Assembly: GCA_964458545.1 (NCBI GenBank) | Contig: CAYWJF010000002.1 | Location: 1 to 59,439, forward strand | Direction of reading: 5' to 3' | DNA: 59,439 nucleotides | Source: JAYFNU01 sp964458545 | GTDB taxonomy: Bacteria; Bacillota; Clostridia; Oscillospirales; Ruminococcaceae | Part shown: positions 36,690-44,048 of the stretch, one piece after another | Layout: each line of letters opens with the position of its first letter | Numbering within the stretch: position 1 is the stretch's first letter | Translations under genes and position numbers: made by a program | Notes under the pieces: generated by a model | What the model was told of the DNA's origin: nothing | Database searches by the model: none | The model's input: the letters and a program-made list of their open reading frames with translations, nothing else

Positions 36690-37426
36690 GTGAGAATATA
36701 ATTAAAATTCAGCATCTCGGTAAGAAATTCGGTGATAACACGGTGCTGCGCGACATAGATTTCAGCGTCAATAAGGGCGACGTTACCTGCATTATCGGCG
36801 TTTCCGGCTCGGGCAAGTCAACACTTCTTCGCTGCATAAATCTTCTTGAAACGCCCACGAGCGGCGAGATACTCTTCCACGGAGAGAATGTGGCGGACGC
36901 GAAGCTAAACGTGCCGAAGTACCGCTCAAAGGTGGGAATGGTTTTTCAAAGCTTCAACCTCTTTGACAATATGAACGTTCTAAAAAACTGCATGGTAGGG
37001 CAGATTAAGGTTTTAAAGGTCGATAAGGAAACAGCTAAGAGGGACGCGCTCTTTTTCCTTGAAAAGGTGGGAATGGCGCCCTACATAAACGCGAAGCCAC
37101 GTCAGCTTTCGGGCGGACAGAAGCAGCGTGTAGCGATAGCCCGCGCGCTCGCTATGAAGCCCGAGGTGTTGCTCTTTGACGAGCCGACCTCCGCGCTCGA
37201 CCCCCAGATGGTCGGCGAGGTGCTCGACGTTATGAAGAAGCTTGCGAGCGAGGGGTTAACGATGATAGTCGTTACCCACGAAATGGCGTTCGCTCGCGAC
37301 GTTTCCAACAAGGTTGTGTTTATGCATAACGGCGTAATCTGCGAAAGCGGAAGCCCCGAGGACATCTTCAAGAACCCGAAGGAGCAGGAAACGAAGGATT
37401 TCCTAAACCGTTTCCTCAACAGATAA
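36686..37426 (+). CDS. amino-acid ABC transporter ATP-binding protein
   Basis: A 246-residue ATPase of the polar amino-acid uptake family (GlnQ-like). Walker A GVSGSGKST near residue 38, Q-loop MVFQSFNLF, signature LSGGQKQRVAIARALA, Walker B LLFDEPTSALDP, His-switch VVTHEM. Overlaps the permease stop by four bases and is followed by a terminator. Completes the transporter under the lysine riboswitch. Confidence 0.96.
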   Translation: MSENIIKIQHLGKKFGDNTVLRDIDFSVNKGDVTCIIGVSGSGKSTLLRCINLLETPTSGEILFHGENVADAKLNVPKYRSKVGMVFQSFNLFDNMNVLKNCMVGQIKVLKVDKETAKRDALFFLEKVGMAPYINAKPRQLSGGQKQRVAIARALAMKPEVLLFDEPTSALDPQMVGEVLDVMKKLASEGLTMIVVTHEMAFARDVSNKVVFMHNGVICESGSPEDIFKNPKEQETKDFLNRFLNR

Positions 37427-37429
37427 TTT

Positions 37430-37456
37430 CAGGGGCGGCTTTTTGCCGCCTCTTTC
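37430..37456 (+). terminator. terminator of the ABC transporter operon
   Basis: AGGGGCGGC/GCCGCCTCT around a T-rich loop, then TTCATTTTTTT. Good rho-independent form with one G-T pair. Confidence 0.75.
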
Positions 37457-37514
37457 ATTTTTTTCTTTCAAATTTTTCGACACAAGGAATGGCAAATGCC
37501 TAAACTCTTTAAAT

Positions 37515-37543
37515 TTGACAAAAGAGGAAGATAATAATAAGAT
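37515..37543 (+). promoter_or_regulatory. promoter of the pyridoxal-type kinase gene
   Basis: TTGACA (37515-37520), 17-base spacer, TAAGAT (37538-37543), 25 bases before the start codon. Confidence 0.65.
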
Positions 37544-37567
37544 TTAAGTAGTAAAGGACAAATGCTT

Positions 37568-38413
37568 ATGAGTAATTCAACGCCGAAAAAAAGAATACTT
37601 GTTATTGAGGACCTCTCCTTCGCGGGCAGATGTTCCTCACTCATCGCGTCCCCTGTTATCTCAGCGGCTGGGCACGAATGCTGTGTGCTGCCTACAATGC
37701 TTCTTTCCACCCATACGGGCTTTGAAGGCGCGAAGAAGAAGTCTACTATTAATTTCGCGCTAACCGCCGCCGAGCATTATAAGCAGCTTGGGCTTCATTT
37801 TGACGCAATTTATACGGGATATATGGGCGGCGACGAGGAGCTGGAGACTACTACCGAAATCGTCGATATGCTGCGCGAAAAGGATACGCTTTTAGTGGTT
37901 GACCCCGCCTTTGGTGACGCGGGAAAGCTTTACAGCGGCTACTGCGAGGATTACCCCGCTCATATGCGCTGGCTTTGCAGTCGCGCCGACGTAATACTTC
38001 CTAACATAACCGAGGCTGAGTTTTTAGCAGGTGTGCCGCATAGCGAAAACGCTGACCCCGCTTACGCCTGCGCGCTGCTTGAGTCGCTTTTTTCAGTCTG
38101 TGATACGGGCGCGGCGGTGCTTTCGGGCGTGCGCAACAATAATGAAATAACAGCTGTAGCGAAGAATAAACGAACGGGCGAGAGTGTAATGTGCGGCGAA
38201 AAGCGGGTTAACGCCCACTACTTCGGCGCGGGTGACCTATTCGCAAGCGTCTTCGTTTCGTTACTTGTGAAGTCGGGCGAATTTGCCGAGGCGGTGAAGA
38301 AAGCTTCGGCGTTTACGAGCGCCTGCGTAGCTGACACCTATGCTTTGGGTGGGGCAGACCCGCGCTTCGGCGTTTCCTTTGAGGGTAGACTTTCTGAGCT
38401 TGGCAGCTTATGA
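37568..38413 (+). CDS. pyridoxal/pyridoxamine kinase family protein
   Basis: Ribokinase-like enzyme, about 281 residues, of the PdxK/PdxY group that phosphorylates B6 vitamers in PLP salvage. Features: EDLSFAGRCSS at the substrate side, DAIYTGYMG, VVDPAFGDAGKLY, ILPNITEAEFLAGV and the catalytic anion hole GAGDLFAS. An ATG at 37562 is in frame but too close to AAAGGA; 37568 has proper spacing. Stands alone, with its own promoter and terminator. Confidence 0.85.
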   Translation: MSNSTPKKRILVIEDLSFAGRCSSLIASPVISAAGHECCVLPTMLLSTHTGFEGAKKKSTINFALTAAEHYKQLGLHFDAIYTGYMGGDEELETTTEIVDMLREKDTLLVVDPAFGDAGKLYSGYCEDYPAHMRWLCSRADVILPNITEAEFLAGVPHSENADPAYACALLESLFSVCDTGAAVLSGVRNNNEITAVAKNKRTGESVMCGEKRVNAHYFGAGDLFASVFVSLLVKSGEFAEAVKKASAFTSACVADTYALGGADPRFGVSFEGRLSELGSL

Positions 38414-38438
38414 CAAAGAATTTAATCTGATTGTAAAA

Positions 38439-38466
38439 ACCGCCGAATTTCGGCGGTATTTTTTGC
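38439..38466 (+). terminator. terminator after the pyridoxal-type kinase gene
   Basis: ACCGCCG/CGGCGGT with loop AATTT, followed by ATTTTTT. Confidence 0.85.
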
Positions 38467-38493
38467 GTTTTACCACAATAAAGTTTTAAAGTA

Positions 38494-38522
38494 TTGAACG
38501 CGATAATCAATGCTGTTAAAAT
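38494..38522 (+). promoter_or_regulatory. promoter of the DUF5058 gene pair
   Basis: TTGAAC (38494-38499), 17-base spacer, TAAAAT (38517-38522), 34 bases before the gene. Confidence 0.65.
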
Positions 38523-38556
38523 AGTTGTTAAATAAAAAAAGAGGAGTAATGCAGAT

Positions 38557-39294
38557 ATGGATAACACCTTTAATCCAAACAGCGGCTTTATGTACGCGAT
38601 TGTGGCGATAGTCGTCGCGTTCGTAATTGCCGAATCGGTCTATTTTCTTATCCGTGCGGTAAAGCGCGGTAAGCAGATAGGCATGAGCGGAGAAAAAATC
38701 AAGAATATCATCGTGTCCTCGGCGGTCTTTACTATTGCCCCCGCTGTGGCTATTCTCTTGGGAGTAATTGCCCTTTCAAAGGCTTTGGGCTTCCCACTTC
38801 CGTGGCTACGTCTTTCGGTAATAGGCGCGCTTACTTACGAAACCGCGGCGGCGAAAACCGCGGCTGAGGCGGTGGGCGAAAGCATCTCACAGCTTATCAC
38901 CAACGCAAGCAACTTCAGCGCAATCGCGTGGGTAATGACTATTGGAATTATTATTGGTCTTGTGCTGGTTCTGTTCTTCGGCGAAAAGGTTGAAAATGGA
39001 ATTATGAAGATTAAAGCTAAGGACCAAAAGTGGGGCGAAATCTTTATGGCGAGCCTCTTCCTCGGAATGATTTCCGCCTTCCTCGGCTCGGTTTTTGCTG
39101 ACATTAGAAGCGGTCTTGTCGGCTGGATACCCGTTTTTGTAATGATAGTTTCGGCGCTACTCATGGCGGTATGCGGCATAATACAGAAGAAGACGAAGGC
39201 GCGCTGGCTGAGCGATTACGCGCTGCCAATAAGCCTTCTTGGAGGCATGGCGCTTTCCATTCCGATAACGAACCTCGTTACCGCGATAGCTTAA
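38557..39294 (+). CDS. DUF5058 family membrane protein
   Basis: A 245-residue protein with about six membrane helices. The stretch GFPLPWLRLSVIGALTYE, after a loop rich in Lys/Arg (RAVKRGKQIGMSGEKIK), matches my memory of the DUF5058 family, for which no function is established. GAGGAG precedes the ATG. The next gene, 13 bases on, encodes a membrane protein of almost the same size, so the two probably work as a hetero-complex, perhaps a transporter. No soluble binding protein or ATPase is next to them. Confidence 0.8.
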   Translation: MDNTFNPNSGFMYAIVAIVVAFVIAESVYFLIRAVKRGKQIGMSGEKIKNIIVSSAVFTIAPAVAILLGVIALSKALGFPLPWLRLSVIGALTYETAAAKTAAEAVGESISQLITNASNFSAIAWVMTIGIIIGLVLVLFFGEKVENGIMKIKAKDQKWGEIFMASLFLGMISAFLGSVFADIRSGLVGWIPVFVMIVSALLMAVCGIIQKKTKARWLSDYALPISLLGGMALSIPITNLVTAIA

Positions 39295-39307
39295 GGAGGG
39301 AAGAAAG

Positions 39308-40027
39308 ATGACAGAAAAAGATTATAGAAAATCCACCCACCGCATAGGCCGCGTATGGACGGTGTTCGCAATAATTATGATGCTTGCCGTGCCCGCGAGC
39401 ATATGCATAAGGTACGCTTCGTGGCCGAAATTCCTCGATGTGCTTAAAGGACTTCTCGGCGTGCTTCCCGTTTTCTGGACGGTAGGCATAATAGAGTTCT
39501 TTACCTATGTTCCCATGATGGGAACGGCGGGCTCATACCTCGGCTTTGTTACGGGAAACCTAACGAACCTAAAGGTCCCTTGCGCGCTTAGCGCTATGGA
39601 ATCCGCGAAGGTGGAGCCGGGCACCGAGGAGGGCGAGGTTGTGTCCTCTATAGCTATAGCGGTATCAGCTATCACCACGACGGCGATAATAGCTATAGGC
39701 GTGCTGCTTCTAAAGCAGATACAACCCATACTCGATTCACCCGTTCTTCAGCCCGCGTTCGATAACATTCTTCCCGCGCTTTTCGGCGGACTCGCCGTTG
39801 TCTATGTTTCCCGCAACTGGAAGATAGCGCTTGCGCCGTTGCTCTTTATGGTAACGCTGTTTATCGCGCTTCCCGTTATAGCCGAAAAGGGTCTTGTCGG
39901 CATAATGGTTCCCGTCGGCGCGGTCGTCGCGATTGTAGTCGCAAGAATACTTTACAAAAAGGGACTTCTTAACGACGCGGAAAAGGTCAAGGACGCAATG
40001 CTTGAGGAGCTTGAGGAAAAGAAATAG
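39308..40027 (+). CDS. uncharacterised membrane protein, partner of DUF5058
   Basis: Not assigned to a named family. 239 residues: a short basic N-terminus, then about six helices; a conserved-looking hydrophilic turn TYVPMMGTAGSYLGFVTGNLTNLKVPCALSAME lies between helices 2 and 3, with glycine-rich character suggesting a re-entrant or substrate loop. The C-terminus is a charged tail (about 25 residues, DAMLEELEEKK). GGAGGGAAGAA precedes the ATG. Position and RBS argue for translation together with the DUF5058 protein. Confidence 0.75.
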   Translation: MTEKDYRKSTHRIGRVWTVFAIIMMLAVPASICIRYASWPKFLDVLKGLLGVLPVFWTVGIIEFFTYVPMMGTAGSYLGFVTGNLTNLKVPCALSAMESAKVEPGTEEGEVVSSIAIAVSAITTTAIIAIGVLLLKQIQPILDSPVLQPAFDNILPALFGGLAVVYVSRNWKIALAPLLFMVTLFIALPVIAEKGLVGIMVPVGAVVAIVVARILYKKGLLNDAEKVKDAMLEELEEKK

Positions 40028-40071
40028 AAATACTTTCTTTCTGAGAACCGCCGTGTAAAGTTCACGTCAAA

Positions 40072-40104
40072 CAGCAAACGCCCCGCTTTACGCGGGGCGT
40101 TTTT
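40072..40104. terminator. hairpin terminator 1 of a tandem pair
   Basis: CAGCAAACGCCCCGC, TTTA, then GCGGGGCGTTTTT. It can terminate the DUF5058 pair on the plus strand. Its sequence is nearly the same as the hairpin at 40151-40180, including the CAGCAAACG flank. Confidence 0.9.
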
Positions 40105-40114
40105 GGAGATTTCT

Positions 40115-40150
40115 TCAGCCGAGTGCCGCTGTGTCAACATTCGTAGCATA
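40115..40150 (-). pseudogene. remnant of a nagB 3' end
   Basis: Minus-strand translation gives YATNVDTAALG and a stop, matching the C-terminus VDTAALGK of the intact nagB. Over 21 bases (40118-40138 against 40199-40219) only two differ, and both are synonymous third-position changes. This points to a leftover from a second nagB-like gene that was coding while it diverged. A weaker third copy may lie at about 40047-40071. Confidence 0.6.
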
Positions 40151-40181
40151 CAGCAAACGCCCCGCTTACGCGGGGCGTTTC
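40151..40181 (-). terminator. hairpin terminator 2, downstream of nagB
   Basis: AAACGCCCCGC/GCGGGGCGTTT, 12 bases past the nagB stop, with T-runs on both strands. Copy of the hairpin at 40072-40104. Confidence 0.88.
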
Positions 40182-40192
40182 TCTATACTCTT

Positions 40193-40918
40193 TTATTTGC
40201 CGAGCGCCGCCGTGTCAACGATTATCGTCGCGTTCGGGTGAAGCTGAAGTATCGAAGCGGGCACCTTCGGCGTAACGGGACCGTTTATCATAGCGTCTAC
40301 GGCGTAAATCTTTGCGGCGCCCGTCGCTATAAGCACGACCTGTTTTGCGCTCATTATCGTCTTCATTCCTACGGTAAGCGCACTCTTCGGCACGTCGTCT
40401 ATGCTTTCGAAGAAGCGGGCGTTAGCCTCTATCGTTGTCTTGTCAAGTGTAACGTGGTGGGTGCCGGCGGTGAAAACGTCATCGGGCTCGTTAAAGCCAA
40501 TGTGACCGTTCGGACCAATGCCTAAAAGCTGAATATCAAGCCCGTCGCAGGTCGCCTCCTGAAGCGCGTCGTATCTCTTGCATTCCGCCTCAACGTCAGA
40601 TGCCATACCGTCTTCAATGTTGCAGTTGCTCTGGTCGATATCGACGTGGTCGAAGAGGTTGTCGCGCATAAAATAGGCGTAGCTCTGGTCGTGGGTCTTG
40701 GGAATTCCGTAGTACTCGTCAAGGTTAAAGACCTTGACCTTCTTAAAGCTTATCTCGCCCTTCTTGTTCATCTCGATAAGCTCTTTATAGGTGCCTATCG
40801 GCGTGGAGCCTGTCGCGAGACCGAGAATGCTGTCGGGCTTTTTCTTAAGCTGTTCAGCGAAAATCTCCGCGCATTTACGGCTGGCGTCATTGTAATCGTT
40901 GCAAACTATTACCTTCAT
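40193..40918 (-). CDS. nagB: glucosamine-6-phosphate deaminase
   Basis: Converts glucosamine-6-phosphate to fructose-6-phosphate plus ammonia, the last step of amino-sugar catabolism. 241 residues, the normal short Firmicute form. Motifs: GLATGSTPIGTY, FNLDEYYGI, LGIGPNGHIGFNEP (catalytic Asp/His/Glu region) and HHVTLD. The frame reaches further upstream, but MKVIVCNDY is the family start and GGGAG lies seven bases before it. Links functionally to the GH20/GPH/PIG-L genes about 16 kb away; nagA is not in the window. Confidence 0.96.
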   Translation of the reverse strand: MKVIVCNDYNDASRKCAEIFAEQLKKKPDSILGLATGSTPIGTYKELIEMNKKGEISFKKVKVFNLDEYYGIPKTHDQSYAYFMRDNLFDHVDIDQSNCNIEDGMASDVEAECKRYDALQEATCDGLDIQLLGIGPNGHIGFNEPDDVFTAGTHHVTLDKTTIEANARFFESIDDVPKSALTVGMKTIMSAKQVVLIATGAAKIYAVDAMINGPVTPKVPASILQLHPNATIIVDTAALGK

Positions 40919-41074
40919 AAAAATCTCCCACACAATAAATTTGGATACTCTTCGTGGCAATAGAAATATTTTAGCACTATCGCTTTTTCTTGTAAACACA
41001 AATTTGCCTTCAGCGCTTATTGCAAAGCCTTCCATTTATATGATAGACTTTAAGAAAAAATTACGGAGTTAATA

Positions 41075-41878
41075 ATGAAGTACAAGGCGGCGGTATTTGA
41101 TATAGACGGTACTATTCTTCCGAAGGGGAAGATTAAGGTGCCTTTCAGAACAAGAAGAGCCCTTAAAAAGCTGCGGCGCGACGGCGTAAAGGTAATAATC
41201 GCCACAGGGCGCGGTCCCGCGAGAGCGGATAGGGAAATCCTCGGCGATATCGAGTATGACTACATAATCTGCGCGAACGGCGCGTGCATTCTGTGCGGCG
41301 ACAGAAGCGTATTTTACGTCGATACTTATGAGCAATCGAGCATAGACGAGATTGTTGAAATAAGCGATAAAATGGGGCTTGAGGTAAAATTCATCTACCT
41401 TGACGGCTACTATATTTTCGAGAACGGTGAAAAGAAGAAGCTTATCTATCGTGAGAATATGCCGCTTGAAAATGTATTTGAACAGGACGCGAGGGCGAAC
41501 AGAAAGGGCATTACAGAAACGGGCGCGCTTCCTTTCGCGGCGTTCGTTATAACCGAAGAAAACCGCGTAGAGGAGTTTAACGCCCTTTCGCCCAATCATT
41601 TTATGGTGCCCTTCTGCGACCACGGCTTCGATATTTTAAAAAGCGAGACGGATAAGGTACATAGCATTAGCGACGCCCTCGACGAGATGGGAATAGACTG
41701 GGCGGAAACGGTCACCTTTGGCGACGGGCTTAACGACCTTGAGATGATAAAACGCGCGGGTCTCGGCGTAGCGATGGAAAACTCGGTGCCTGAGCTTAAG
41801 TCGGCGGCGAAAAAGGTTGCGCCGCGCTGCGAGGAATACGGCGTCTGTAAAACGATTAAAGAAATTTTCTATAAATAA
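41075..41878 (+). CDS. HAD superfamily hydrolase, Cof-type
   Basis: A 267-residue phosphatase of the Cof/YidA group. Motif I FDIDGT with Asp9 and Asp11, motif II in IIATGRG, and the C-terminal GDGLNDLEMIKRAGLGVAMEN typical of the class IIB cap. Substrate unknown; relatives act on sugar phosphates and flavin nucleotides. CGGAG precedes the ATG. Divergent from nagB. Confidence 0.92.
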   Translation: MKYKAAVFDIDGTILPKGKIKVPFRTRRALKKLRRDGVKVIIATGRGPARADREILGDIEYDYIICANGACILCGDRSVFYVDTYEQSSIDEIVEISDKMGLEVKFIYLDGYYIFENGEKKKLIYRENMPLENVFEQDARANRKGITETGALPFAAFVITEENRVEEFNALSPNHFMVPFCDHGFDILKSETDKVHSISDALDEMGIDWAETVTFGDGLNDLEMIKRAGLGVAMENSVPELKSAAKKVAPRCEEYGVCKTIKEIFYK

Positions 41879-41880
41879 GA

Positions 41881-41919
41881 AAAAGAAATCGCCCCGCTTT
41901 AAGCGGGGCGATTTCTTTT
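41881..41919. terminator. bidirectional terminator between the HAD and AbrB-like genes
   Basis: Sixteen-base stem AAAGAAATCGCCCCGC/GCGGGGCGATTTCTTT with T-runs both ways. The stem core GCCCCGCTTTA..GCGGGGC is the same as in the two hairpins near nagB. Confidence 0.92.
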
Positions 41920-41924
41920 GTTTG

Positions 41925-42167
41925 TCAGATGGATTTAATCTTGTCAAGGCAGCTACTGCAAATCACCTTGTTTTCAAAGGTGGAGAGGTTCTTGGAACCC
42001 TTGCAGAAGATGCAGTTAGGCTCGTACTTTGTGACAATAATCTTGTCACCCTGAGAGGTAATCTCTACGCTGTCGCCTACCGCTATGTCAAGCGTTCTGC
42101 GAAGCTCGATAGGAATTACGATTCTCCCAAGCTTATCCATTTCTCTGACGATGCCGTTTGTCTTCAT
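41925..42167 (-). CDS. AbrB/SpoVT-type transcriptional regulator with a zinc-ribbon-like tail
   Basis: An 80-residue DNA-binding protein. The swapped-hairpin AbrB domain is clear: MKTNGIVREMDKLGRIVIPIELRR followed by LDIAVGDSVEI. The C-terminal 30 residues hold two Cys pairs, CIFC and CSSC, likely a small zinc site. Members govern the shift from growth to stationary phase or sporulation. AGGAG precedes the ATG at 42167; an upstream in-frame ATG at 42200 lacks a site. Divergent from spmA, so it may act on the shared upstream region. Confidence 0.9.
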   Translation of the reverse strand: MKTNGIVREMDKLGRIVIPIELRRTLDIAVGDSVEITSQGDKIIVTKYEPNCIFCKGSKNLSTFENKVICSSCLDKIKSI

Positions 42168-42234
42168 GATTCTTTTTCTCCTGTTCTGAATAAATCTCAA
42201 CTTTTTCTACTATCTATTAAAGAGGTGATAGTAT

Positions 42235-42825
42235 ATGATGGGATACGTCCTCGGTGCGCTCGTTGTCCTTGCGGTGGCTTTCTCTCTTTTCTTAGGACGC
42301 GGGGCGGGTCTTACGGACGCGGTGCTCTCAAGCGGACTTTCGGCGACCGAGCTTTGCCTTGAGCTTTGCGGTACGCTTGCGCTTTGGAGCGGGGTTATGA
42401 AGATTGCGGAACGCTCGGGGCTTTGCGAAAAGATAAGTAATTTTCTTTCGCCCCTAACGAACTTTTTATTTAAAGGGCTTCGTGAGATAAGCCCTAAGGC
42501 AATAAATTCAATAACGCTCAATATGACGGCGAACCTGTTGGGGTTGGGCTCCGCGGCTACTCCCGCGGCGCTCGACGCTATGAGCGAGCTTGACCGAATT
42601 AACAAGAAATCTATCTTTGCGAGTAACTATATGGTCATCTTCGTGGCGCTTAATACCGCGTCGTTCCAGATACTTCCGACAACCGTCGCGACTATGCGCA
42701 AGCTTTACGGAAGCGCCGAGCCTATGGGGATAATAGTTCCCGTATGGGTTAGCTCCGCTTTGTCCGTAATAGCGGCGGTGGGGCTTGCTATGCTTCTTGC
42801 GAAGGGAAAGCGGGAGGAAAAATGA
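42235..42825 (+). CDS. spmA: spore maturation protein A
   Basis: A 196-residue membrane protein with the nucleoside-recognition (Gate) domain: ISPKAINSITLNMTANLLGLGSAATPAALDAM is the SpmA hallmark. In Bacillus, SpmA and SpmB are needed for full dehydration of the spore core. GAGGTGATAG precedes the ATG. It overlaps spmB by four bases. Consistent with the spoIIE gene of this window, though spmAB also occur in some non-sporulating species. Confidence 0.92.
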   Translation: MMGYVLGALVVLAVAFSLFLGRGAGLTDAVLSSGLSATELCLELCGTLALWSGVMKIAERSGLCEKISNFLSPLTNFLFKGLREISPKAINSITLNMTANLLGLGSAATPAALDAMSELDRINKKSIFASNYMVIFVALNTASFQILPTTVATMRKLYGSAEPMGIIVPVWVSSALSVIAAVGLAMLLAKGKREEK

Positions 42826-43340
42826 AGCTTAGCGATTACATTATTCCCGTCGTTATAGCCGCGATATTTATATACGGCTTAACAAAAGGCACAAACGTGT
42901 TTGAGGCGTTTATTGAGGGCGCGGCGGACGGTCTTAAGGTAGCCGTCAAAATAGCGCCGACTATGCTTGCCATTACTATGGGCGTGGGTATGTTCAAGGC
43001 GAGCGGCGCGCTGGATTTACTCTCGCTCTTCTTCGAGCCCGCCGTGTCGCTCACGGGACTTCCAAAAGAGGTAGTGCCGTTAATGCTGATTCGTCCTATT
43101 TCGGGAACGGGCGCGCTCGCGATTTTCAAGGATATTCTCGCAAATCACCATCCCGATTCTTATATCGGGAAAATCGCCTCGGTGCTTCAGGGCTCTACCG
43201 AAACCACCTTTTATACTATCGCTCTTTACTACGGCGTGACCTCGGCAAAAAGAACCCGCCACACCCTTTTAAGTGCAGCGGCGGGGGACCTTACAGGGTT
43301 CATTATGTCCGCGCTTACGGTCGGATTATTCCTGTCTTAA
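42822..43340 (+). CDS. spmB: spore maturation protein B
   Basis: A 172-residue membrane partner of SpmA, also with the Gate domain: FEAFIEGAADGLKVAVKIAPTML, then LIRPISGTGALAI and GSTETTFYTIALYYG, all typical. Its ATG overlaps the spmA stop, indicating translational coupling. No clear terminator follows before the convergent GNAT gene. Confidence 0.92.
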   Translation: MKLSDYIIPVVIAAIFIYGLTKGTNVFEAFIEGAADGLKVAVKIAPTMLAITMGVGMFKASGALDLLSLFFEPAVSLTGLPKEVVPLMLIRPISGTGALAIFKDILANHHPDSYIGKIASVLQGSTETTFYTIALYYGVTSAKRTRHTLLSAAAGDLTGFIMSALTVGLFLS

Positions 43341-43394
43341 CCGCCCGTTTGCGCGATGCTAGTATATATTACCACAGTTTTTTCATATTTCAAC

Positions 43395-44048
43395 CTATTT
43401 CGCAAGCCAAATGTAAATTTTTTTCTCGTCTTTAAAAACGGCTATCCCTTCATAGCCCGCCGCGAGCATTTTTGATATGCCGTAGATGTCACAAATCTCG
43501 AAACGCTCATAAACGGTATACAGCTTTTTTGAGTATTTCTCGGTGCGCAGTATGTAACGAAGCTTGCAGCCGTACTTCTGTCTGAGCGCGCAGATTCTAA
43601 AGCCATTAATAGACATAAAGGAAAGAAGGCTCGGCAGGTTTTTCGGCGATACCGTGGCGGTGACGTCGGCGGAGGAGTACTTGTCGAACGCTCGGCGCAC
43701 GCAGATTTTTATGAGCTCGCGCGCTATGCCATTCTTTCGGTAATTTGGCGCAACGAAGACGAAATCAAGCGCCGCTTCACCCATATCCTCACCGTCAGCG
43801 CCTTCGCATAGCCGCAGACCAGCCGCTCCGCAAAGCTCTCCCTTGGCGAAGAGTCCCGTTATCTCGCCGTGCTTAATTATTCTGAGAAAATCCTCGCGCT
43901 CGCTCATAACGTAAAGGCTTGCGTCGCAAAGCGAGCCCGCAGCGAGCTCCTGCACCCGAATAAGCTCGTCGATATCGTTTTCGCAAAGCCGCCTTACCTC
44001 GGTTTTGCAAACCTCGTTCGTTGCGTTGTTTTTTACATAAGGCTTCAT
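43395..44048 (-). CDS. GNAT-family N-acetyltransferase
   Basis: A 217-residue protein with a GNAT fold in its first 160 residues: VRRLCENDIDELIRVQE, ALDFVFVAPNYRKNGIAREL (acetyl-CoA-binding loop, with NGIA in place of RGIG) and a C-terminal extension of about 55 residues. Substrate unknown. Its start overlaps the stop of the racemase gene by four bases, so both are made together. Confidence 0.8.
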   Translation of the reverse strand: MKPYVKNNATNEVCKTEVRRLCENDIDELIRVQELAAGSLCDASLYVMSEREDFLRIIKHGEITGLFAKGELCGAAGLRLCEGADGEDMGEAALDFVFVAPNYRKNGIARELIKICVRRAFDKYSSADVTATVSPKNLPSLLSFMSINGFRICALRQKYGCKLRYILRTEKYSKKLYTVYERFEICDIYGISKMLAAGYEGIAVFKDEKKIYIWLAK

